From Vitellaria paradoxa (Eukaryota > Streptophyta > Magnoliopsida > Ericales > Sapotaceae), in contig CM034241.1 in the NCBI GenBank assembly GCA_019916065.1, forward strand, positions 14,145,728-14,209,727: a DNA stretch of 64,000 bases, given 5' to 3'. Below, in pieces: positions 46,281-58,229 of the stretch. Position 1 is the stretch's first letter; each line of letters begins with the position of its first letter. The translations under genes were made by a program, and so were the position numbers. The notes beneath the pieces were generated by a model. The model worked only from the letters and a program-made list of their open reading frames with translations. It had not been told where the DNA came from and did no database searches.

Positions 46281-47785
46281 TGCTTGTTCTTATTTAATTA
46301 CTTCACTCCAAAATAAAAGCTCAGATGAAAATTCAGTTTATCAATTCAAATTTAAAAAAAATGTTAAGTGAGGTAAATCAAGACAAGTTTTCCCCCAAGT
46401 GCAAGGTGTGGTTGAAGCACAAAATAACTGGTAAGTCCCAGGTCATTTCCACAGGGATCTAGGGAGTAATGAAGTGAATGACTCTAGTGGAGATTAATTT
46501 GGCAAAATACAACTCACAAAAAATGAGAAACAGAAAATTAAAATCTGATTTGGTTGGTTGATGGTTTTGAACTAGTTTTCTAAAAGCAAAATAAATTTAA
46601 ACTAAAGGATTAAGTGATAAAAAGGTTGAGCAAGACAAGTTTAATACCAATCCGAATGAATTTCAAGTGCCAAGAGTTTATAAATTACCAAATCAATTTG
46701 TACTGATTTTTGAGAAAATTAATTTCAATTGAAACAAACCATGGATTAAACACTCAATGTGCATAACCTATTTTAAGGACAATAGGAGTTCTAATTCTAG
46801 CAACCCACATACAACAATGTCATGAGAGTTCTAAGTTAAGCAACACCTATGAACTCATCAATAGGATATACAAAGTTGGATTAATCGGGTCTTGAATCAA
46901 TGAGTTCTAAGACACCCAGCTGCAAATTGACTTGATAACCATAAGAACTCAAAGTAAATTCATGAAGTTCGGCCACTTGAGATTCATTGGAAGGGCATTA
47001 CCCTTGCCTTGGCCCAAGAAGACTTAGCCGAGCATGTTAAAAAGAAGAAAAACAGAAATGGAAATCTGAATTGAAGACATTACAATCTGAAAATGAAGGT
47101 TTAATGGATTCAGAACTGAAAATCCAATTACAGAAATTGAAATGAATTCAAAATGTAAATCTCAAAAACTCCAATGCCAAATTGAAATTCAAATGTAAAA
47201 CTATGAACTCTCAATCAATTTCTCTCTAAAACTCTCTCTACAAAAACTGAATTTCTCTCCCCCGACTGTTCTGTGTTTTTCTGCGTGTGTGTCCCTCTCC
47301 CTCTCCCTCTTCCTTCTCTCTCCTCTAACCGAATGTAGTCCTCATGATGGCTCCTTCTTTCTCCTATATTTTTTTTACTGATTTGCCCTCCCTGGATTGC
47401 AGGTTACATCACATGGAGAAGTTGGGGTCACATGGAATTCGTTGCTGTGAAGAAGCTTATATTCGAATACAGTAAAACCATATTCGAATATGATCCTCTG
47501 CTGCAGAAATTTCCAGAATAGTGATTCTGATCTCTTTGCATTGATTTCAACTGAATTTTCTTCTTCTTCTGAAATAGCTTCAATCCTTTGATGTGTTGTG
47601 CAGCATGCTTTCTTCTCAACATCCTCAATGTAGCTTAATTTCTTGTTTTTGTGATGGAAATCAACACATATTTCACTTTGGAGATATGGAGATGGAATCT
47701 GCACAAAACATAGATTTTATATCTTTTTATGATGTGTGCAAGTGTAATTTGAATATATAAATATGTAACAATTGATGTCCAATCA
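46281..47785 (-). repeat. 3' LTR of the Athila-like element
   Basis: On the + strand it begins tgcttgttc and ends gtccaatca, so the minus-strand reading is TG...CA. It is 1505 bp, the same length as the partner at 58230-59734. It holds two ATTCGAAT palindromes (47461-47468 and 47482-47489). ORFs within it are not genes. Confidence 0.93.
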
Positions 47786-47797
47786 CACACCCCCCAA
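47786..47797 (-). other. Polypurine tract of the Athila-like element
   Basis: Read on the minus strand, TTGGGGGGTGTG lies directly before the 3' LTR start TGATTGG. This is the expected position of the plus-strand DNA primer. Confidence 0.8.
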
Positions 47798-49487
47798 CTA
47801 CAACATTACTAGTCCCTAGTAATGCTTCTAATAGAAGAAATAGGAGAGAAATCCAAAAGCATTAATTCCATTTCAATTTGAATGACATTTCAGCTATTCA
47901 TATGAAATTAGTCAACACCATAAGCAAAAACTTTCATAAGCAAAGTTTAAAATTTAAAATTTTATAAGAGATGTGAAACTTGCCAAGTGTGTGAAATGAA
48001 TGTGAATGAATAGCAGCTTTTAGCTCTATCAACTTAACATACATCTTTAGAACTTCATTTAATTCTGAACTTTGCATTCCATTTCATTCCCAAGTTTTGA
48101 CTTCAAATCTCACCTTGGAATTCACTCCAAAGAAAATAGAGCACACAAGGTTTCACTCAAGATGCCCCTTATTAAGAGTAAATGTTCATCAAATTCTAGA
48201 AGGTGGCATCAACAAGTCAAAAACAATGTATTCAAGAAAGAATTGGACTTGGCATAACTCCATGAAGGAATGATGTAGCAAAGTAATTTCAGAATTTTCA
48301 CCATGATTCCCTAATTCCTAAATTTCACAATTGAATGAAAATTCTTCCAAAGATCAATTAGGACTTGCAATGGGTTGTAATGGGGCCATGAGGTTTAATA
48401 AGGTAATAGAAGGAAAGGATAAGGAATTCAAAAACTAATTTGGAACACTGAAATAAACTTTCTTCTACCCTTCTACAATTCATTTTTTTTTTTTCAATCT
48501 GAAAATGACCTCAAGTGAATGTATTTCAAAATTAAAACAGTTTCCCCCTTTTTGATTTTCTTTTTATCATCCATTTCCCTTAACATTTTCTTTTTCCTCA
48601 TTCCATACATTTTTCTTTCTTCTCACCTCCAAATCCCACAATTCAGCCCACTAACCTTCATTTCTATTTTCAATGCATTCCAAAATACATAGGGAAGGGT
48701 AGAGAGCATTCATTTTGGTTAAAGGAATTATGTGGTAAAAATGAAGAAGTATGAATGCTCTAATAAGGCTCAAACTTGGCTACAATGGTCATGTTTATCA
48801 AAGAAAGGCATTCCAGGCTCAAATGTTAAGAAAAATGGCCTAATATCACTTCTATGATTTCATTCCATCCAACCATAAAAGTTAAGAATCAGAAATCTAG
48901 TTCCATTCTTCTATCACTTCACAAACACCCAAAGCAAAATAGTATAAGTGGAGTTATTGAAGGAATTTGAAGTGCAAAAAGCTTGAGCTTTTGGAAAGCC
49001 CTTAGAGTAAATGTAAGTCTCTCATGAACAAAGTTTAAGGCTCGAATATCTCACTTCAGGTTTTAAGTCTCCACTATATCTGGAAATCCATAAAACACAT
49101 TATTCATTCATAAATTCATTCCTCAAGACAAATGTTAGATCAACAATCCTCAAACTAAATCCATTCACACACTTTTCAACTTAAAAACACATGGCAACCA
49201 CAACAACTCTTAAAATTTCATACTTCAACTCAGCTCAATCCAATTTATGCAAATGACATCACTAATTCCAAGAAAACAGAAATTTCATTCATTCCAAGTT
49301 GTAAGTTCAAAGTCATAGGTAGCAAAAGTAAAACAAAACAACTTAAACCTAATCAAAAGAAACAAACAGCAAGAACATCAATCCAAATCCTATTGTTGAC
49401 AAAACATATTTGAAATATTCTAAAGATTTGCTGTCAAAAATCTGGTTTCAAGGACAAAAGGGTCTGAATCATGGCTGAAATACTGAA
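47798..49487 (-). other. Non-coding 3' internal region of the Athila-like element
   Basis: About 1.7 kb between the extra ORF and the polypurine tract has only short ORFs. A long non-coding stretch here is usual for Athila-group elements. Confidence 0.6.
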
Positions 49488-50867
49488 TTAAGCATTTCTC
49501 CCTTCTTGGCTCAATTCGAATATGCTCTCCACCATTCGAATAAGCTTTTGCTGCCCCTGTCTCAGCTCACTAACTTCCCTCATCAGTACTTCTTGATTTT
49601 TCTGGATTAACTTCAATTTCTCCTCTGTGCTCATGGGAGCTGCTTCAGTTGCCTCCTCCTCTGCTGGCTGCTGCTGGTTGTTCTCAACTGCAGGTGGAGC
49701 AGCCTTCTTCAATTGTCCTCGACTTCGATTCATAGATATCTTGTCTATCAAAGGAGCAGCTTTCACAATGGCCATTCCTACCTCTTCCTCTATTCCCAGA
49801 AAGTGCTGAATTATCTCTGTAATTAGACCTCCAAAAGGCAGCCCAGCAGTGGATTCTGATTTCTCTACCACATGAGAAATAACCAACCAGATGTGGTAAG
49901 GTAAATCCATGGGAATGCCTAACAACAACTTTCCCATAATCATGGCTTGCTCTAGAGTGATGGTTGACTTGTAAGCATGGGGCAGAAATAAAGAACAGAC
50001 TAGCATGTGAAGGACATTACTTTTGGGAGTAATTCCTGACTTGGACATCCTAGCAGTGGTCCATTGAGCTTGAGGGTTGGCTGTGAAGAGTCTAGCCAAA
50101 TTGTCCTTATGCAATTGCTTCTCCCATTGTGCTTTTTGTTCAGGTGTGGATTCGGGTATTCTTTCAACAGGCAAGTGACCTATGAAAGAGATCTTCTCAA
50201 GATTCAAACTAATTTTCTTCCCTCTAACCTTAGAGTTTATCTCAGGTCTCCCATGAACCATACCCAATTCAGCATTTGAGTAAAACTCTCTCACATATGG
50301 TACCACAGCCCTCCTACTGGTTGTAACCCAATGTGCCCAGCCCCTTTGCTCAAATAATTCTAACAATTCATAGGGTGGTTCATTGTAATCCTCCAATTTA
50401 ATTCCTCTTTCACTCAACACAGCTCTCTTACTGTAATTCTCATCATATTTCAGCTCTGAGGCTTTGTTGGAAAACCTCGAGTTATCAAAAGAATCCTCAT
50501 CAAAAAGATCATGGTCAGATTGTGCTTCAGGTTCATCCTCAGGAACATTTTCAGAGGTGTGGACCTCATGCTCAGGAGCAGTAGTGTGTTCCTTAGTAGG
50601 CACATTCTCAGGAACTCCAACAGAGTTTTCCTTTTCAACATTAGAGACATGATCATCATGTCTCTCACTCAAACTCTCATTACCTACAGAATGGAATGAT
50701 TCTGTTCTAGAGGAGGACCTACGGTCTGATTTAGAAGATGACAATTCATATGTTATGGGTTCCTGAACAACAAGTGAAGAACCCTTACCATGTTGGCTCA
50801 AAATCCTCATGCTCCTTCTTTTAGCCTTACCTTTGTAAGCCATCTTCTTCATCCTCTTTGGTGGCAT
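49488..50867 (-). CDS. Athila-like extra ORF (putative plant transposon protein domain), 459 aa
   Basis: This uninterrupted frame lies in the position of the env-like ORF of Athila elements. The N-terminus is strongly basic (MPPKRMKKMAYKGKAKRR), followed by a Ser/Glu-rich acidic region to about residue 150. The core from about 165 to 345 contains RGWAHWVTTSRRAVVPYV, REFYSNAE and KISFIGHLP, a pattern of the 'putative plant transposon protein' domain. A Gln/Glu/Ala-rich linker and a heptad-like segment near the end (LMREVSELRQGQQKLIRMV) suggest a coiled coil. No convincing membrane segment or signal peptide is visible, so an envelope role is not supported. The function is unknown. Confidence 0.75.
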   Translation of the reverse strand: MPPKRMKKMAYKGKAKRRSMRILSQHGKGSSLVVQEPITYELSSSKSDRRSSSRTESFHSVGNESLSERHDDHVSNVEKENSVGVPENVPTKEHTTAPEHEVHTSENVPEDEPEAQSDHDLFDEDSFDNSRFSNKASELKYDENYSKRAVLSERGIKLEDYNEPPYELLELFEQRGWAHWVTTSRRAVVPYVREFYSNAELGMVHGRPEINSKVRGKKISLNLEKISFIGHLPVERIPESTPEQKAQWEKQLHKDNLARLFTANPQAQWTTARMSKSGITPKSNVLHMLVCSLFLPHAYKSTITLEQAMIMGKLLLGIPMDLPYHIWLVISHVVEKSESTAGLPFGGLITEIIQHFLGIEEEVGMAIVKAAPLIDKISMNRSRGQLKKAAPPAVENNQQQPAEEEATEAAPMSTEEKLKLIQKNQEVLMREVSELRQGQQKLIRMVESIFELSQEGRNA

Positions 50868-51948
50868 CTTGCTTCAATTGATTCTCCACCCTTTATCAGA
50901 AATTTTCCAAAGCTGTAAACCCTAGCTTCTTCAATCGCAGCTCTGTATCTGAATCTTCCTTTCAATGTCAACTCAAAATCACACTCAGATAATCTGAAAG
51001 TAAAAGACTGGAAGAAGATGTGGAATGGTGAAGGTTTCAGGGTTGTGGGCACCAGGGCTCGTATTCGAATAGAACAGGAACTTGAATGGGGCCACTCACG
51101 GGTATATACAGGATTTAAAACCGACATCATATTCGAATACCCAGACCCATATTCGAATACAGGTTATCAGCAATTTGCAATTCCAGTGTCCAGAAAACCA
51201 GAAATTCTTCCCCCATTTCTTAAGAATACTCAAATTAAGTTTTGCCAACAGCTAGGATTCGAAAATTATTTCAAAAGACAACTAATTCAAGAAGAAGTTT
51301 TGCAATTTTTCCAAATTTTCAAAATTTTTTTTTTTTCAAATTTTCAACATATGCAAACTCAAACTGACATAAGCATGATCTTAATTCAATTCAAACAATT
51401 CCAAATCATATTCAAAACATTCTGATCATATCCAATCACTTAATTCAGCAAATTTCAGTAAAAACACTATTCACATCCACAAACTCAGATTGTGTCCCCC
51501 CCAACTAAAATCATGCATTGTCCTCAATGTATTAAACCAGCAAATTAAAGAAAGGTTGGGGAAGTAGCATACCTGAAGATTGTGAATGAAAATTCAACTT
51601 ATTACCAAGAATTGAAAGCTGATAGTCAGCTGCTGTGACCAATTCCCCACCAACTTGTTCCAAGCTCACATTTCAGCAGTGGCAAGGCATTTAGTCCAGC
51701 TACTGCATGATCACAGCTGCAGTTGCAATTGCAACTGATCACATCAGATTTGAATGGATTCTTTTCATCAAGCAGATTCTTCACTTCCTCAGTTGAGTAC
51801 TACTTGCAGCTGAAAACTGAAGGTTAGCAATAACCATATACAACTTTTTTTTTTTTTTTTTTTTTTTACAAAAACAAAAGAAAACAGAAAATCAAAAGCA
51901 TAACAGAACCTACACTATTATGATACAAAGTCAGAATCCTTTCTTCAT
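50868..51948 (-). other. Spacer between pol and the extra ORF
   Basis: About 1.1 kb without a credible gene. It contains three ATTCGAAT palindromes (51063, 51131, 51151) and a long T run (about 51847-51867). The + strand ORF at 51018-51425 is a shadow with no recognised similarity. Confidence 0.6.
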
Positions 51949-52302
51949 TCAAACAGAATTTGGGGGATCTTCGAGATCCCAACTCTCTACTTCAGCAACA
52001 AAATTCTCATGATACTCTTTCAATCTCTGTCCATTCACTCTAAAAACATTCTTGGAGGTTGGATTTTGAATGTCAACAGCCCCAAACTCAGTGATGTTCT
52101 GAATCACATATGGACCACTCCATCTTGACTTCAACTTCCCGGGAAACAAGTGTAACCTTGAGTCATACAACAAAACCTTTTGACCCACAAACAACTCTCT
52201 TTTGAGGATATGTGTATCATGCCATTTCTTCACTCTATCCTTGGTGATCTTAGCATTCTCATATGCATCATTCCTAATCTCCTCAAGCTCATTTAGTTGC
52301 AA
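51949..52302 (-). pseudogene. Integrase C-terminal part after a frameshift
   Basis: The frame reads [38 protein letters not shown] and [15 protein letters not shown], the usual C-terminal continuation of Athila integrase. It is out of frame with the upstream 1312-codon pol ORF, whose last dozen codons are unrelated. A one-base change around 52315 is the simplest explanation. It is therefore not part of a separate gene. Confidence 0.8.
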
Positions 52303-55300
52303 TTTCCTCTGACAACCAGATTCAGTGATGTTTCATTGAAGTATTTCACTGCCCAATAGGCCTTGTGTTCAAGTTCCACAGGAAGATGACAAGCTTTTCC
52401 ATACACTAACCTATAAGGAGACATGCCTAGGATAGTCTTGAATGCAGTCCTATAAGCCCACAGTGCATCCACCAATTTCAAAGACCAATCTTTTCTTGTG
52501 GGGTTCACTGTTTTTTCAATGATTCTTTTGATTTCCCTATTAGCTAATTCAGCTTGTCCACTTGTTTGGGGGTGGTAAGATGTTCCAACCTTGTGTAACA
52601 CCCCATACTTCTTCATCAAAAGACCAACATGTCTATTGCAAAAATGTGTTCCCCTATCACTTATCATGGCCTTTGGCATTCCAAATCTTGAAAACACATT
52701 TTCCTTCAAAAATTTTATCACTACCTTGTGGTCATTGGTCCTAGTTGGTATGGCTTCTACCCACTTTGAAACATAATCCACTGCCACTAAGATATACTCA
52801 TTGCCAAATGAATTCACAAATGGTCCCATAAAATCCATACCCCAACAATCAAAGATATCAAGCACATAAATGGGGTGAAGTGGCATCATGTTTCTCCTAG
52901 TGATCTTACCAAGCCTTTGACACCTATCACAAGCAACACAAAAGGCATGCACATCCCTAAACATGGTAGGCCAAAACAATCCACTCTGTAAAATCTTTGC
53001 CACTGTCTTCCTAGCTGAAAAATGACCTCCACATGCAAGAGTATGACAAAAACTAATGACACTCTGGGCTTCACTCTCGGGTATGCATCTCCTTATGACC
53101 TGATCTGAGCAATACTTAAACAGATATGGATCATCCCAGAAAAAGTGCCTCACATTCCTGAAAAACTTTTTCTTATCTAACATGGTCCAATGAGAAGGCA
53201 CAATACCTGAAGCTAGGTAGTTGGCTATATCTGCAAACCAAGGTACCTCAGAAGAGTCTATGTGGAACAACTGCTCATCAGGGAATGTCTCATTGATGGG
53301 AGAATCAAAAGATGCTAAATCCTGATGTGGGAGTCTAGAAAGGTGATCAGCAACTACATTTTCAACTCCCTTTTTGTCCTTGATTTCTAAATCAAATTCT
53401 TGAAGCAGGAGAATCCATCTAATAAGTCTAGGCTTAGCATCAGGTTTGGTCAAGAGATACTTCAAAGCAGCATGGTCAGTGTATATTATGACATGGGAAC
53501 CTACCAAGTATGATCTGAACTTGTCCAAGGCATATACTACTGCTAGCAACTCCTTCTCAGTAGTAGTGTAATTCCTTTGTGCTTCACTAAGGGTTTTGCT
53601 AGCATAGTACAATACATGTGGCCTCCTATCCCTCCTCTGTCCTAGCACTGCACCAATGGCACAATCACTAGCATCACACATGATTTCAAATGGTAAAGTC
53701 CAGTCTGGTGGCTGCATAATGGGAGCTGAGGTGAGCAAACTCTTAAGTCTATCAAATGAGGCCTGACACTCTGGTGTCCAATCAAAGGGAACATCCTGGG
53801 ATAGAAGGTTGCACAAAGGTCTAGCAATGGCACTGAATGATGCAATGAACCTTCTATAAAACCCAGCATGGCCAAGAAATGATCTGATATCCTTAACACA
53901 TCTAGGGGTAGGAAGTTTTTGAATAATTTCCACTTTGGCTTTGTCTACTTCTATCCCCCTAGAAGACACTATGTGGCCAAGGACAATTCCATGAGTTACC
54001 ATAAAGTGGCATTTTTCCCAGTTCAAAACCAAGTTTTTCTCCTCACATCTAATCAAAACCTTCTCTAAATTTCCCAAACATGTATCAAAGTCACTGCCAT
54101 ATACTGAAAAGTCATCCATAAAAACTTCAAGGAATCTCTCTACAAAATCACTAAACAGACTCATCATACATCTCTGAAATGTTGCAGGAGCATTGCAAAG
54201 ACCAAAAGGCATACGCCTATATGCAAATGTGCCAAATGGGCAAGTGAATGTGGTCTTTTCCTGATCCTCCAATGCAATCTCAATCTGATTATACCCAGAG
54301 TAACCATCCAAGAAACAGTAAAATGCATGCCCTGCCACTCTTTCCAATACCTGATCTAGGAATGGAAGAGGGAAGTGATCTTTCCTTGTGACTGCATTTA
54401 GCTTTCTATAATCTATGCACATGCGCCATCCTGTTTGGATGCGCATTGGAACTAATTCCTCTTTTTCATTCTTAATCACAGTCACTCCAGATTTCTTAGG
54501 CACTACCTGAGTTGGACTCACCCACTTAGAATCTGAGATGGGGTAGATAATTCCAGCATCCAAAAGCTTGATTACCTCCCCTCTAACAACCTCTTTCATG
54601 TTGGGGTTGAGTCTCCTTTGCATTTGCCTGATAGGCTTGGCCTCATCCTCCAAAAATATTCTATGAGTGCAAATCAATGGACTTATTCCCTGCAGATCTG
54701 CTATAGTCCAGCCCAAAGCTCCTCTATGCTTCCTCAAGACTTCCACAAGTCTATTTTCTTGGTCCAAACTCAGCTGAGATGAAATGACAGCTGGATAGGA
54801 CTCTCCCTCACCCAAAAATACATACTTCAAGTCACTTGGCAAGGGTTTTCTCTCAGGTTTTGGTGGCTGGTCCAAAAATGACAGAGGCTTGACTATGGGC
54901 AGCTCTAAAGACTCAACAGATGGTCTCCACTGATTCACCAATAGCATTGAATTTTTCATTTCCTCAAATTCTCCTCCCCCACAATTCTCCAAGTCACAAT
55001 CAGCTAGGAAATCTACTTGCTCATTATTCACTAAGGCTTTCTCCAAAGGGTCATCAAAATACTCTCTATCAAAGTGATCTTGAGTGGTTGTTTGAATCCA
55101 ATCAACTTCCTCTACCTCCTCATAATCACTCGGCTGTTTGGTCACCTTGAAGATGTTTTTCTCAATTGTCATGTTTCCAAAGGAGAACTTGATAACTCCG
55201 GTTCTACAATTGATCAAGGCATTTGAGGTGGCCAAAAATGGTCTTCCTAGGATAACAGGTACAGCTGGTTGGTTTCCTTGAATGGGCTGAGTGTCTAGCA

Positions 55301-56231
55301 CTATAAAGTCCACCGGAAAGTAAAAATGATCCACTTGAATCAAGACATCCTCAACCACACCCCTAGGGACTTTAACTGACCTATCAGCAAGTTGTAGTGT
55401 CACCCTAGTAGGTCTAAGTTCTCCCAACCCCAGCTGTTTGTAAACAGTGAATGGTAAGAGGTTGACACTTGCACCTAAATCTAGCAAAGCTTGATCTACC
55501 CTTTGATTCCCAATTAAGCAAGCTATGGTGGGGCAACCTGGATCTTTATATTTGGGAGGAGTTTTAAATTGCAAAATGGAGCTCACTTGTTCAGTCAAAA
55601 ATGCTCTTTCTTTCACATTCATTTTCCTCTTAACAGTACACAAATCTTTCAAAAATTTTCCATAGGATGGATTTTGTTTAATTGCATCAAGTAAGGGAAT
55701 ATTGATTCTGACTTGTTTGAACAATTCATAAATGTCAGAATTCAAATTCTCTTTCTTGGCTTTGTTCAATCTTTGTGGAAATGGAAGTTTTGGAACAAAT
55801 TCAGATTTGTCCAACTTGGTTTTATTCAAAATCTCTTTATTTTCAAAATCTTTTTCACTCTTTTCAAACTGATTTTCCTCAGAAATTTTTTTCTTATTGT
55901 CAGAAATTTCCTCTTTATTTTCAGAATCTACCTGCTCTGTTCTCTGGATTCTGATTTGCTGCTTACTGCTATTCGAATGTTGCTTGCTGGTATTCGAATA
56001 TTCCTTTGGCTGCATCAGAATTTTCTGCCTTTCTTGGCTCAGATTCTGCTTTTCCTCAAGTTTTCTGCTGTCCAACTTGCTGTCCCCAATTAGTCTTTCA
56101 TTTTGCTTCAATTCCTGCTCTTCATTCTGAAACATGATTTCTTTCTCAGAAGTGCTAAATTGCTGTTTCTGTTCACTTTCTGTTCTGCTGTCCAGTTTCT
56201 GTTTCAACTGCATTTCCTCTTCATTTTTCAT
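52293..56231 (-). CDS. Athila-like Pol: protease, reverse transcriptase, RNase H, integrase (1312 codons)
   Basis: Residues 1-145 are rich in K/E/Q/N/S. The protease active site is DLGASVN at 251. The RT has [11 protein letters not shown] at 640-650 and catalytic FMDD at 704-707. RNase H has D853, E893 and D919. Integrase has H1063, H1070, C1101 and C1104, then D1133, D1192 and E1228 (DD35E spacing). The FMDDFSVYG and [16 protein letters not shown] forms are typical of the Athila lineage. The frame has no internal stop, but its final part leaves the integrase frame near 52315. The start codon shares one base with the stop of the upstream gag ORF (TAATG at 56231). Confidence 0.92.
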   Translation of the reverse strand: MKNEEEMQLKQKLDSRTESEQKQQFSTSEKEIMFQNEEQELKQNERLIGDSKLDSRKLEEKQNLSQERQKILMQPKEYSNTSKQHSNSSKQQIRIQRTEQVDSENKEEISDNKKKISEENQFEKSEKDFENKEILNKTKLDKSEFVPKLPFPQRLNKAKKENLNSDIYELFKQVRINIPLLDAIKQNPSYGKFLKDLCTVKRKMNVKERAFLTEQVSSILQFKTPPKYKDPGCPTIACLIGNQRVDQALLDLGASVNLLPFTVYKQLGLGELRPTRVTLQLADRSVKVPRGVVEDVLIQVDHFYFPVDFIVLDTQPIQGNQPAVPVILGRPFLATSNALINCRTGVIKFSFGNMTIEKNIFKVTKQPSDYEEVEEVDWIQTTTQDHFDREYFDDPLEKALVNNEQVDFLADCDLENCGGGEFEEMKNSMLLVNQWRPSVESLELPIVKPLSFLDQPPKPERKPLPSDLKYVFLGEGESYPAVISSQLSLDQENRLVEVLRKHRGALGWTIADLQGISPLICTHRIFLEDEAKPIRQMQRRLNPNMKEVVRGEVIKLLDAGIIYPISDSKWVSPTQVVPKKSGVTVIKNEKEELVPMRIQTGWRMCIDYRKLNAVTRKDHFPLPFLDQVLERVAGHAFYCFLDGYSGYNQIEIALEDQEKTTFTCPFGTFAYRRMPFGLCNAPATFQRCMMSLFSDFVERFLEVFMDDFSVYGSDFDTCLGNLEKVLIRCEEKNLVLNWEKCHFMVTHGIVLGHIVSSRGIEVDKAKVEIIQKLPTPRCVKDIRSFLGHAGFYRRFIASFSAIARPLCNLLSQDVPFDWTPECQASFDRLKSLLTSAPIMQPPDWTLPFEIMCDASDCAIGAVLGQRRDRRPHVLYYASKTLSEAQRNYTTTEKELLAVVYALDKFRSYLVGSHVIIYTDHAALKYLLTKPDAKPRLIRWILLLQEFDLEIKDKKGVENVVADHLSRLPHQDLASFDSPINETFPDEQLFHIDSSEVPWFADIANYLASGIVPSHWTMLDKKKFFRNVRHFFWDDPYLFKYCSDQVIRRCIPESEAQSVISFCHTLACGGHFSARKTVAKILQSGLFWPTMFRDVHAFCVACDRCQRLGKITRRNMMPLHPIYVLDIFDCWGMDFMGPFVNSFGNEYILVAVDYVSKWVEAIPTRTNDHKVVIKFLKENVFSRFGMPKAMISDRGTHFCNRHVGLLMKKYGVLHKVGTSYHPQTSGQAELANREIKRIIEKTVNPTRKDWSLKLVDALWAYRTAFKTILGMSPYRLVYGKACHLPVELEHKAYWAVKYFNETSLNLVVRGNCN

Positions 56232-56899
56232 TATTTCTTGCTCATTTTCTTCCTCAATTTTTCAGCAGGTGGTTTATAATCTGGCTTGACAATTTGCTTT
56301 CCACTTCTCAATGTTGAAACAGCTTGTACATGCTCCAGATTTTCATTTGCAGCAGATGAAGATGATTCACTGAAATGAACTTGGCTTGTAGGATTTGGTC
56401 TTGGCTGAGATGGAAGCTTTCCTGATTCTCTGATGGTTAAAGCTTGAGTTAGCTTTGACAATTGACTTCGGATGTCTTCCATGGCCCTGTTTGTCTGCTC
56501 TTGAAACTTGGAATTCTGATTGTTGGTTCCAATCTGCCCTTGCATAAATTGTTGCAAGGTGTCTTCCAAAGATCTTTTGTGAGGTGGCTGATAAAAATTT
56601 GTATTCTGCTGAGGTTGAAAAGGCTGAGAAGGAAATGGTTGGGGTTGCACAGTTTGTTGAGGTTGGTATTGTTGGTTCTGTGCTTCTGCTTTCCAAGAAA
56701 GGTTTGGATGATTTCTGTAGCCAGGGTTGTAGTTATTCGAATATGGACTATGGCCTTGTGAATATGTGTTCATCCCCTGATTTTGATTGAAGGGTCTTGC
56801 AGCTTGTGTGGGATTTGCTTGACCATAGAGAACTTCCTTAAAAGCTGGAAGTGTTGGGCAATCAGTCAGTCCTGTGGTCTGCGGTTTCACACAGCACAC
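56231..56899 (-). pseudogene. Gag C-terminal part (Gln/Pro-rich), frameshifted
   Basis: This frame continues gag after a shift inside the zinc knuckle. It begins just before LTDCPTLPAF, which supplies the last Cys, and continues through a Q/N/P-rich region (about codons 30-110) and a Ser-rich end to the stop at 56231. It overlaps the upstream gag frame at 56862-56899. The ATG of the track is probably not a real start. Confidence 0.75.
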
Positions 56900-57899
56900 A
56901 CTTCACTTCACTCTCCTTCAATGTTTGCTTCTTTTGCTCCATCAATTCAATCTTTCTTGACAATGCAGCCAACCTAGCTCCAACATCATCTGCCTCATTG
57001 AGATGGAACTTTCCTCTATCATTTGATCTGTCAGAAAATTCAGAAAAAGATGGGGAGACTACCTCCCACTGTTTAGTGTTTTCAGCTAAAGCATCAAAGA
57101 AATGTAAAGCCTCTTCAGCAGTTTTGTCATAGAATTCACCATTACACATGGTGGCAACCAACATTTTCAGATTTGGAGTTAATGCATTATGGAAAAAATT
57201 AACAATTCTCCAAGATTCAAAACCATGATGTGGACATGCTTGCAACAATTCCTTGAATCTTTCCCATGCTTGAGCAAATGTTTCATTGGATTTACACACA
57301 AAATTCATTATTTGCTGTTGAAGAATCACAGTTCTATTTGCAGGAAAATACTTCTTCAAAAATTTTGTTTGCATGTCTCTCCAAGTACCTATTGATCTAG
57401 GCTCAAGTGAATTCAACCACATTTTTGCCTTGTCTTTCAATGAAAATGGAAATAATTTAAGCCTAACCATGTCCTCATTAACATTCCTATCCATGCAAGT
57501 TCCACAAACATCTTCAAATTCTTTCATATGCATGTAAGGATTTTCTGAGTCCATGCCATGAAAAGTTGGTAAAAGCTGAATTGTTCCAGGTTTAAGATAA
57601 AAATTCTGATGTCCATTTGGAAGAACAATGCAAGATGGAGTGGTTTGTCTAGCTGGATAAAGATATTCCCGGAGAGGTCTAAGGATGTTTTGATCCATTT
57701 GGTCATTCTCTCCTTGAACACTTCCTTCCGGCAGAACAGGTGGTGGTGGATCCATATGTGCAACAGAAAATTCAGATTGTGAATGTGATGCAGCAAATTC
57801 AATCAATTCAGCAAGAGAAGATGGAGAATGCAATTCAGATCTGTTTCCAACAAGTTTACCAGACCTTAAAAGCATAAACAGAAATTCAGACTGAAACAA
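56862..57899 (-). pseudogene. Athila-like Gag, N-terminal 345 codons
   Basis: Retrotransposon Gag (capsid) homology runs from about residue 115 (LLPTFHGMDSENPYMHMKEF) through WLNSLEPRSIGTW and FLKKYFPANRT to LLQACPHHGFESW. It ends in the first three ligands of a zinc knuckle (C334, C337, H342), then a stop three codons later. The fourth Cys is found in the other frame, so a small indel near 56880 splits the protein. The natural start may be the Met at MDPPPP (codon 49), since the first 48 codons are not conserved-looking. Confidence 0.85.
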
Positions 57900-58205
57900 A
57901 ACTCCAATCTAAACTCCTAACTTCACAATTTCATCTACTGATTCACAGAGAATTGCAACTACAGCTCTCAGCAGAGAAATGCAGCAGTATTCGAATATCA
58001 GATGAAACAGTTTCAAATCAGAAATTCAGGATTCAGATGCAAACAGTTCTAAAACTAAACTAACAACCAAGACTATAAAAGAAATAGAAATAGAGATGAA
58101 ACAAAGTTACCCAACAAGTTAAGCAGCTCTGTTGTTGAAAATGGTGGTGAGATGTACTGCCAGTTAATGCTCCAAAGGCTCAAAACACCATTGCTTCTCA
58201 AAGAT

Positions 58206-58222
58206 CCCCGGCAACGGCGCCA
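58206..58222 (-). other. Primer binding site (tRNA-Asp type)
   Basis: Read on the minus strand, TGGCGCCGTTGCCGGGG starts 7 nt inside the 5' LTR. It complements the 3' end of plant tRNA-Asp (CCCCGGCAACGGCGCCA), a primer used by Athila-type elements. Confidence 0.88.
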
Positions 58223-58229
58223 AAAATTG

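Noticed and set aside
47375..47704. 109-codon ORF repeated at 59327-59653
   Set aside because: Both lie in the LTRs and are duplicated with them; no protein features.
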